DNA from: Ascoidea tarda (nom. inval.)
Lineage: Eukaryota > Ascomycota > Saccharomycetes > Ascoideales > Ascoideaceae
DNA: 25,868 bases
NCBI GenBank assembly: GCA_030560485.1
Contig: JAKTTS010000202.1
Coordinates: forward strand, 1-25,868
Direction of reading: 5' to 3'
A program made the position numbers and the translations under genes. The notes beneath the pieces are model-generated. The model was not told the origin of the DNA. It saw nothing but the letters and a program-made list of their open reading frames with translations, and did no database searches. Shown one piece after another: positions 20,076 through 25,868 of the stretch (position 1 is the first letter of the stretch; each line of letters opens with the position of its first letter).

Positions 20076-20413
20076 TATAGTGACAGTTTAATTATTTATT
20101 AGAAGATATCAGAACTCGGATCTTGTATATGCTGTTTCCCAAAACGATCTAGAAGCAGCTCAAAGGCGGTTCGAATCCGGCCGAGAGCGTGAAGGAAATT
20201 GGAACATGGTACTCAACAATAAACCTCATCCCACAAATGAAGATACAGGCTTAAACAGGTAATAAGCAGTTTGTTTGCAGTAGTCGTTTATCTGAATAAC
20301 AATGCAGTTGCTTTCAAGTTGTGCAATTTAGTGAATATAAAAATAAGCTAGTAAGCTAAATACAGTAGTTATATGTCATTAGAACAAGTGTAGAGCTTGT
20401 ACGACTATACACT
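20076..20413. other. Spacer between PUT7-type gene and tRNA-Leu, with orphan B-box
   Basis: Divergent region upstream of both the minus-strand membrane-protein gene and the tRNA. It contains a perfect TFIIIC B-box at 20168-20178 with no tRNA around it, listed separately. Nothing else is recognisable. Confidence 0.5.
20168..20178 (+). promoter_or_regulatory. Orphan TFIIIC B-box
   Basis: GGTTCGAATCC matches the Pol III B-box consensus GGTTCGANTCC at every position. I find no A-box, anticodon stem or acceptor stem around it, and a T-arm drawn here has a mismatch. It lies about 240 bases upstream of the tRNA-Leu gene in the same orientation. It may be a tRNA relic, an 'extra TFIIIC' site as known in other yeasts, or chance. 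Confidence 0.45.
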
Positions 20414-20497
20414 GGAGGGTTGGCCGAGTGGTCTAAGGCGGTAGACTTAAGATCTACTGGGAGATTTCCCGCGCGAGTTCGAACCTCGCATCCTTCA
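20414..20497 (+). tRNA. tRNA-Leu (anticodon UAA)
   Basis: 84-nt class II tRNA without intron. Acceptor stem GGAGGGT pairs with ATCCTTC (two G-U pairs), discriminator A. The D arm TGGCCGAGTGGTCTAAGGC doubles as the A-box. Anticodon stem GTAGA/TCTAC encloses CTTAAGA, so the anticodon is TAA. A variable arm with a GGGA/TCCC stem and a T arm GCGAG-TTCGAAC-CTCGC (B-box) follow. CCA is not encoded, as in eukaryotes. The T runs just downstream (20498-20502 and 20505-20511) fit Pol III termination. It sits 109 bases upstream of the GCD7 start. Confidence 0.96.
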
Positions 20498-20606
20498 TTT
20501 TTGCTTTTTTTCTATATTTCAGTCACATGTGATTTTGATTGGAAGATTTTTGGGTTAGAAAAAACTTCATCTTTAGCAAAATCAGTCATAAATCCACCAA
20601 AAGAAC

Positions 20607-21801
20607 ATGAGCTCCATAACACTATTCCAGCCCGAATTGAACTACCAAGTCGACAGTTTTATAACGTATGTTTTCATTTTGATTGACGATTTGTGAATGT
20701 TCAGATGGTCTAACTTAGCTGTTTAACTTTTGTAGCAAACTCAAACGACGCCAGATAGTTGGTTCAAATGCTGTTGCAATTGAAACAGCACAACTTTTAA
20801 TTAGGGTTGTATCTGCTTCCAAATGGAAGAATCCAGATCATCTCATAAAGCAAATAAGGCAATTGGGTGTGTTTTTAACAGAATCCCAGCCAAAAGAATT
20901 TACCTGCGGAAATATTGTTAGAAGAGTGTTATCGTTAATTCGAGATGAAATCGACGACACACAAATTGGCACTAAACTGAACCAGCCTATTTTCACATCC
21001 ATGTTCAACTTATTAATTCCAACAGACGAACAATTGGATAAGATAAATAAGCAAAATGACAGCTATATTGAGTTGAAATCCAAGCTTGACAAACCAGACA
21101 GGCAGTTTATAAATTCATTTAGATCCACCATCATTCAGGATATTAAAGAATTGATTGATGAGATTAATCATGTTGATGAGGGTTTAGAACACAAAGTCAT
21201 AGAATTGATACATGATGACGAGGTCTTGTTAACTCCCACACCAACCTCTCAAACCGTATTGAATTTTCTTAAGAAAGCAAGGCAAAAGAGAAGATTTACA
21301 GTCGTTGTAACTGAAAGCTTTCCAAACCACACATTAACCGCGCATAAATTTGCAAAGGAGCTTGCTGATTCTAACATTGAAACAATAGTGATTCCTGATA
21401 GTTCTGTTTACGCCTTGATGTCTAGAGTAGGAAAGGTTATCATTGGAGCTAAAACTGTCTTCAAAAATGGCGGTTGCATTACTAGCCCAGGTGTCTCTGC
21501 TGTCTGTGAAATTGCTAAAGAGTTAAGAACACCGGTATTTAGTGTCACAGCTATTTATAAATTAACACCTCAATATTCTTTTGATACTGAAAGTTTGGTG
21601 GAATTTGGAAATCCTGGTTATGTAATACCATTTCAAGAATCTGACATGATTCAAAATTCAGATATAAGCAATCCAATTATTGACTACGTTCCTCCTGAAA
21701 ACATAAGCATTTACATTACCAATTTGGGAGGATTTGCCCCCAACTTTGTTTATCATATGGTGCAAGATAATTACAAAAACGTTGATTTTGATTTGAATTA
21801 G
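20607..21801 (+). CDS. GCD7: Translation initiation factor eIF2B beta subunit
   Basis: Regulatory subunit of the eIF2B guanine-nucleotide exchange factor, which recycles eIF2-GDP and senses phosphorylated eIF2alpha in general amino-acid control; cytosolic. Two exons: 20607-20665 and 20736-21801, giving 374 residues (S. cerevisiae Gcd7 381). Exon 1 supplies MSSITLFQPELNYQVDSFIT, and the splice completes TKLKRRQIVGSNAVAIETAQ, matching the Gcd7 start. Later blocks are KEFTCGNIVRRVLSLIRDE, FTSMFNLL, IKELIDEINHVDEGLEHK, LLTPTPTSQTVLNFLKKA, VVTESFPNHTLTAHKFAKEL and the C-terminal core from VIPDSSVYALMSRVGKVIIGAK to DYVPPENISIYITNLGGFAP (quoted as its ends). The first in-frame ATG after the intron (20863) would lose the conserved N-terminus, so the spliced start is preferred. 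Confidence 0.95.
20666..20735 (+). other. Spliceosomal intron in GCD7
   Basis: 70-nt intron: donor GTATGT, acceptor TTTTGTAG. Possible branch sites are GTCTAAC (20708-20714) and GTTTAAC (20721-20727); the second is 9 nt from the acceptor. Removal joins ATA AC to C AAA, restoring the Thr-Lys of the conserved KLKRRQ block. Confidence 0.92.
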
Positions 21802-22164
21802 ATCAGGAAATAGATTGCAAAAAAAAAGAAATAAAAAATAACAAGCCATAAAATAAATTTGATTGATTGATTGATTGATTGACAGAAATCGGTCTAAATG
21901 GCAGTGTAGGTTGTTTTACTATCCTATGCCCTGTGCCTTGCTCGGTTTTATGTTTCATGTATAAAATCTTGAGCTGGATGCAACAGTTACTTACTTTGTA
22001 AGTTATTTACTCTTGCAATGGGCAAGATCAATCAAAGGATTTTATTTGAGTACGATTGCATTATCAGTAAATTTGAAAAATGGTGTAATTGTAATTACTA
22101 AACCTTACATTTCTATAGTATACATATCATTGAGCATTGTACTTTTAATATAATATATTTGATT
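21802..22164. other. Convergent spacer with GATT microsatellite
   Basis: Tail-to-tail region between GCD7 and the RSO55-type gene. It contains a run of five to six GATT/TTGA units at about 21858-21882. No gene or RNA structure seen. Confidence 0.6.
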
Positions 22165-22767
22165 CTATTTATCTGTGCTACCTGCACTGTCTGCTTTATT
22201 TACATGATTAACGTCGCTCGTTGTGCTATATGAATTCAATTCAACTTCTTCCTTTTCCATTTCCACTTCCACTTCCATTTCAGACAGATTTGGGAAAGAA
22301 AAATCGTCTTGATCGCTGGAATTGGTTTCTTCTGCTAATTTTTTTTCTTCAGCCAACTTTTGGTATTTTCTTTTTGATTTCTTCAGCTTGCTTTTTTTAG
22401 ACTTGATTTTTAAATCTTTAATAATTTTTGTTCTACAACCCTCTGGATCATTAATTTCTTCAAGCTTCAAGGCAATTATTTCTCTTGCTTTCTTTCGGTT
22501 CTGTTCTCTTGATCTGGTGGGTTGAGCACTAATTACAATTCCGGTGGGAACATGGCGCAACTGAACTTTACTGTTGGTTTTATTTATCTTTTGACCACCA
22601 CTGCCACCTCCTTTAATAAACACTTCTTCAATTTCATCCTCATTCACCTTGGGTCTGGGAGGTAATCGGTTCTTTTTAGCCAAATAAACGCTTGATTGAA
22701 ATAAAAATCTTGAAAAGTTCTGATACCCCAAAATTGATTTGAAACCTGGTGTGCCTATCAACTTCAT
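22165..22767 (-). CDS. RSO55: Mitochondrial GGQ release-factor-like protein (RSO55/C12orf65 type)
   Basis: Small class I release-factor relative that lacks codon-recognition domains and is thought to rescue stalled mitochondrial ribosomes by hydrolysing peptidyl-tRNA. The 200-residue product begins with a mitochondrial-type presequence (about 1-33), then LPPRPKVNEDEIEEVFIKGG and the catalytic loop GGGSGGQKINKTNSKVQL, with GGQ at 57-59. HVPTGIVISAQPTRSREQNR follows, matching the family's P-G-I-V/Q-x-x-R-S-Q-x-x-N-R pattern. A Lys-rich helix near 120-150 resembles the basic ribosome-binding tail of ICT1/RSO55 proteins. The last 50 residues are acidic and repetitive (EVEVEMEKEEVE), which is unusual for a tail expected to bind rRNA. 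Yeast Rso55 (YLR281C) is about 155 residues. The gene also maps to the same conserved neighbourhood. Confidence 0.88.
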   Translation of the reverse strand: MKLIGTPGFKSILGYQNFSRFLFQSSVYLAKKNRLPPRPKVNEDEIEEVFIKGGGSGGQKINKTNSKVQLRHVPTGIVISAQPTRSREQNRKKAREIIALKLEEINDPEGCRTKIIKDLKIKSKKSKLKKSKRKYQKLAEEKKLAEETNSSDQDDFSFPNLSEMEVEVEMEKEEVELNSYSTTSDVNHVNKADSAGSTDK

Positions 22768-23527
22768 CTTTCTACAGTTATAGAGCTATTTCACCTACAT
22801 CAATAGTGAACTTGATTTCAACAGATACTGAAGAATCTTTCGGGCCGAATTATTTCGAGTCGATTTCGAGCCCGTTCTCAAAATGAGAAATCAGAGCATT
22901 TGAGAAATGGACCATTTTTTCGAGAATGAATCAACCGTAAGATAAAAAAGATAAAAAGATATAAAAAGAGATAAAAAGATATAAAAAGAGATAAAAAGAG
23001 ATGAAAAAAGATAAAAACCAATGCCAACACCCAAGAGAAGCCATTCACCAACATGTCCAGTATCAATTTGCTGATCAAAATGATGAGCCTTTGAGGCTAC
23101 CCTCCTTCTGTGTTTGTGAGAAAACACCGGCAAAATCAAGGGAAAAGTTCCGGCGGGTAATGCCTCTGTGGGCTTCGGTTGAATTTCCCAAAGCGGCAGT
23201 TGCTTCTCCTAGTGATTATCTTCCACTCGATGAGGAGCTGCTTTTGAGACAGAGCTTCTGAGTATCTCTTTAACTAGCTCGAGTAATTGGGTTAGATAAG
23301 CTTTCTATCGAGATTAGCATTTTTAATTGAGCCTTTTTAAAATTCAGTGGATCTACTTGTCGCTCCACTTTTATGGGATTGCTCATCATAACTCAATATT
23401 ATGAAATAACTCGTCCAAGCTAATTGGCTGGTATTATCTGTTTTCAGATTTTTTGAGCTCTATAAATTCGAAGAGAGAGAATACTCCTGGTTTTGAACAT
23501 TGGGAGTGTTTTTGTATATTGAAAATA
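22768..23527. other. Divergent spacer between RSO55-type gene and D-amino-acid oxidase
   Basis: 760 bases shared as promoter by two divergent genes. It holds a 20-bp A-rich tandem repeat (listed separately) and, from about 23080 to 23270, a more GC-rich part with an 86-codon frame (23001-23261) that resembles nothing known to me and overlaps the repeat at its start; I do not call it as a gene. Confidence 0.5.
22941..23018. repeat. 20-bp GATA-containing tandem repeat
   Basis: The unit GATAAAAAGATATAAAAAGA occurs exactly at 22950-22969 and 22970-22989, then with changes at 22990-23009, with partial units on both sides. GATAAAA starts recur at 22941, 22950, 22970, 22990 and 23010. GATAA is the core bound by GATA-type nitrogen regulators, so the array could act on the divergent genes, most plausibly the amino-acid oxidase. 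The binding role is inferred. Confidence 0.75.
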
Positions 23528-24642
23528 ATGAGTAAAATTGTTGTTATTGGGTGGGTATTTCTATAAGTTATCAGACATTATTTATGTTGTATTATAACTA
23601 ACAGATTCAAAGTGCTGGTGTTGCAGGTTTAACCACAGCTTATTTGCTAGCTCAAAAGGGTCATGATGTTACTATTGTAGCTAGGAATATTCCTGGCGAT
23701 TTGGATCCTCATTATACTTCTCCTTGGGCAGGAGCAAATTGGTCTTCATTTGCTCAAAAAGACGAGTTTGTGTTACAAAATTTTGATAAGCCTGCTTACC
23801 ATGAATTTTTGAGGTTGGCTAAGAATGAACCTTTAGCAGGCATTAGAACAATCTATTCGTATCATTACATTAAAAAGGAAAATGCCAAAGATTATGAATC
23901 TCGCTGGTTTAAAGATTTTGTTGAAGGATATGAGGTTTTCACTGATCCAAAATTACTACCAGATGATTGCTCAATTGGGTATAAATTCAAAACTGTTACA
24001 ATTTCCACTTCACTTTATCTATTTTATTTACTTAAAAGATGCGTGGATTTAAATGCTGTTTACCGAAGAAAAAAGTTAGATCATATCAACCAAGCATTTG
24101 ACCTACACAGCTCGGGATCCAAGGCTGATTATGTTTTCAACTGTACTGGTTTATTGGCAAAAACTTTAGGAGGTGTTAATGATGAAAACATTTATCCTGT
24201 TCGGGGCCAAGTTTTATTGGTAAATAACACAGGAACAAAACAGGTGGTTGCTTCTCCATTTCCAGAATATCCCAATGAATCTTTATATACAATGCCCCGA
24301 AAAGAAGGTGGAACTATTCTCGGTGGTTGTTTTATTAAAGATGTTTGGGATACTACACCTGACGATGCATTGACCCAAAGAATTATTGAACGAGCCAAAA
24401 AGTACCAGCCCGAATTGATTGATCCAAACGTCAACAATAATCCTACCGATATCGAAATTATAAGAGTTAATGTTGGCTTGAGACCTTTTAGAAAAAATGG
24501 TCCTAGAGTTGAAATTGATTCAGTCAATCCAAAGATTATCCACAATTATGGTGCTGGTGGTGCTGGATACCAAAGCTCCTACGGCATGGCAGATGCAGCA
24601 ATTAAACTATTGGAAGCCTATGTTCCAAAATCCAAATTATAG
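23528..24642 (+). CDS. Peroxisomal D-amino-acid oxidase
   Basis: FAD enzyme that oxidises D-amino acids (typically D-alanine) to 2-oxo acids, ammonia and hydrogen peroxide, letting the yeast use D-amino acids as nitrogen source. Preferred exons are 23528-23550 and 23613-24642, giving 350 residues. The splice yields MSKIVVIGAGVAGLTTAYLL, the GxGxxG FAD-binding fold. Later signatures are SPWAGANW at about residue 48, DYVFNCTGLLAKTLGG, YPVRGQVLLV, RVNVGLRPFRKNGPRVE and HNYGAGGAGYQSSYGMA, all diagnostic of DAO. The C-terminus is SKL, a type 1 peroxisomal signal. D-aspartate oxidase is the close alternative, since substrate-pocket residues were not analysed. S. cerevisiae lacks this gene, while many other yeasts have it. 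A repeat with GATA cores lies about 500 bases upstream. Confidence 0.93.
23551..23612 (+). other. Spliceosomal intron in D-amino-acid oxidase gene, unusual ends
   Basis: 62-nt intron with non-canonical donor GTGGGT and acceptor AAAG. The branch AACTAAC (23596-23602) is followed 3 nt later by a CAG that is probably too close to be used; AAAG is 11 nt away. This choice restores IGAGVAG. The alternative GTATTT donor at 23555 with the CAG acceptor at 23604 is also in frame but inserts WIQS into the FAD motif. Confidence 0.75.
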
Positions 24643-24762
24643 GTCTTTATACTGGTATATATTTGAATAGTTTAATTTATTTTGTTTTTATATTTCATTG
24701 GAGATAAAATCCATCACAACGGATTATGCATGAACATACGCAAATATGCAAGAAACTTTTAC

Positions 24763-24783
24763 ATTTATATTTTTTTTTTTGGT
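24763..24783 (+). other. Poly-T tract upstream of BUD22-type gene
   Basis: A run of about a dozen T residues (about 24769-24780) lies some 55-65 bases before the ATG at 24834. Such poly(dA:dT) tracts commonly keep yeast promoters nucleosome-poor. No other promoter element is clear. Confidence 0.4.
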
Positions 24784-24833
24784 TTTTGATGAAAGAGTTT
24801 GAAAGCGAAGGAATCGCTATCAGATATAATAAA

Positions 24834-25810
24834 ATGAAGCCTCAAACCAGTGATGCTCAGCTATTTAGACTTGACATATTAGAGGCCCATTTCCTTCAAA
24901 AGCAACCAAGATATTCAAAAACAAAGTTTATTTTGAAATCGAAGAAACTAGAAAAGTTAATTCCCAAATCTGAAAAAGAAGCTTTGGAGGAAATACTGTT
25001 TTTGAAAAAAGAATTGATTCTACGAAAGTTTTATTCCAATGCTAACAAATTGAACAAGGCTTTATCTAAATCTATAAACGTTGAAAAAGCTTTTATTGAG
25101 GCTCACTTGACTAAAAAAAAAGCTGATGTTCGAAAATTTACTCAACTGAAGGAGATATTAAATTCAGATATATTTAATCAAGAAAACATTCAAGCCGTTT
25201 CTTACCAAAAAGTTGTGAAATTAATCTGCGACGTTTTTTTAGCTAAGAGCAATTACAAAATATTCAAAGAAGATTCCAAACAGTTTGAGTTTATACCTTC
25301 TTTTATAAAAGAAGCAATTCTTGAAAAGAAGAACCAATATCATCCCACAAAATTTTACAGAGAGCATGATGATAAAATAGTCAGAGGACTTTTGTCAAAA
25401 ATATCAAATACAAAACTCACAAAAGAGATTAGTGATTCTAGCAAATATTCGTTGAAAATCATTGATGGAGCTGTATCAAAACAAGAAAAAAAAAAATTAA
25501 TCAAAAATGAAAAAAAACTCTTTGCTCTCAAAAAAAACAAAGACAAAAGAATAAAAGATAACTACGATGATAATAATGATGAAAATGAAAACGAAAATGA
25601 AAATTTTGATAAAATAGCTCAAGATGATGAAGATGATGAAGATGATGATGACGAAATGGACTATTCAGATTTTGATGACATGATAGCCTCATCATCTGAT
25701 GACGAAAATGTTAGAGTAATAAGGAAAAAAACTGTAAATGATAACTTTCAAGATTCCGATGAAGATGAGGATGATTCAGACAATGAGAAAATTATTTTAA
25801 ATAAAAAATC

Positions 25811-25868
<58 letters not shown>
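24834..25868 (+). CDS. BUD22: BUD22-type ribosome-biogenesis protein, 3'-truncated by the window end
   Basis: Likely nucleolar protein needed for small-subunit rRNA maturation; S. cerevisiae Bud22 mutants also show budding-pattern defects. The frame is open from the ATG at 24834 to the last base (345 codons, no stop). It begins MKPQTSDAQLFRLDILEAHF, followed by a helical, Lys-rich N-terminal region (LKKELILRKFYSNANKLNKA), a mid-region FYREHDDKIVRGLLSKI, and then alternating basic (KKLFALKKNKDKR) and strongly acidic Asp/Glu stretches. This arrangement and the helix pattern fit the Bud22/SRFBP1 family, whose conserved C-terminal block would lie beyond the window. The final 54 bases are all A, read as 18 Lys codons. 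The assignment rests on overall pattern rather than a catalytic motif, so another acidic/basic nucleolar protein is possible. Confidence 0.65.
25815..25868 (+). repeat. Poly-A run at the right edge
   Basis: 54 uninterrupted A bases end the window inside the open frame after SSK. Short Lys runs are normal in such proteins, but this length in coding DNA is unusual and typical of a contig that stops in a homopolymer. Confidence 0.9.

Noticed and set aside
20420-20686. 88-codon frame across tRNA-Leu
   Set aside because: Reads through the tRNA gene and into GCD7 exon 1 in another frame; an artefact.
23001-23261. 86-codon plus-strand frame upstream of the oxidase
   Set aside because: Begins inside the A-rich repeat, no recognisable domain, no codon bias.
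24763-24773. ATTTATATTTT match to the S. cerevisiae replication-origin consensus
   Set aside because: Such matches are common in AT-rich DNA, and origin motifs differ between yeast lineages; no supporting element is visible.
1-25868. Search for virus-like elements, transposons, CRISPR arrays or gene clusters of a new system
   Set aside because: No reverse transcriptase, integrase, capsid-like or transposase pieces, terminal repeats or spacer arrays seen; the genes are unrelated housekeeping functions.

Overview
The window looks like nuclear DNA of a budding yeast (Saccharomycotina). Genes are dense and mostly unspliced, the few introns are 60-70 nt with CTAAC-type branch sites, intergenic DNA is AT-rich, there is a Pol III tRNA-Leu gene, and nearly every protein matches a known yeast family. 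The last 54 bases are pure A inside an open reading frame, so the right edge is probably a contig end. I cannot name the species. Gene identities come from remembered family sequences, not from a database search.

Left part (1-5685): a 5' stretch with no confident gene, a borate/anion transporter (BOR1 type) whose last third is much more GC-rich than the rest, and a decayed GPI-anchored yapsin-type aspartyl protease gene. Middle (5686-15414): a TGL4/TGL5-type triacylglycerol lipase (minus strand), a GC-rich spacer holding an inverted 75-bp relic of the BOR1 3' end, the spliceosomal Sm protein SMD2 (first exon of 5 nt), a 75-codon unknown membrane protein with strong codon bias, the mitochondrial LepA/EF4 GTPase GUF1, phosphoserine aminotransferase SER1, and the 9-1-1 clamp subunit MEC3 (minus). 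Right part (15612-25868): ER glucosidase II alpha subunit ROT2, a mitochondrial DUF1640/MCUR1-family membrane protein of the PUT6/PUT7 type (minus), tRNA-Leu(UAA), eIF2B beta subunit GCD7 (intron), a mitochondrial GGQ release-factor-like protein of the RSO55 type (minus), a peroxisomal D-amino-acid oxidase ending in SKL (intron with unusual splice sites), and the start of a BUD22-type ribosome-biogenesis gene running off the end.

Six of these genes (SMD2, RSO55, PUT7, MEC3, GUF1, GCD7) lie close together on S. cerevisiae chromosome XII (YLR275W to YLR291C, from memory). This is therefore a reshuffled but conserved neighbourhood, with SER1, ROT2, the tRNA and the oxidase interspersed. The genes do not form one pathway; the shared theme is housekeeping: translation, splicing, mitochondria, ER glycoprotein processing and the DNA-damage checkpoint. 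I see no CRISPR, virus-like element, transposon or obviously new multi-gene system. The most notable points are the BOR1 relic and BOR1 composition break, the oxidase intron, the small codon-biased ORF, an orphan TFIIIC B-box, and a 20-bp GATA-containing tandem repeat.
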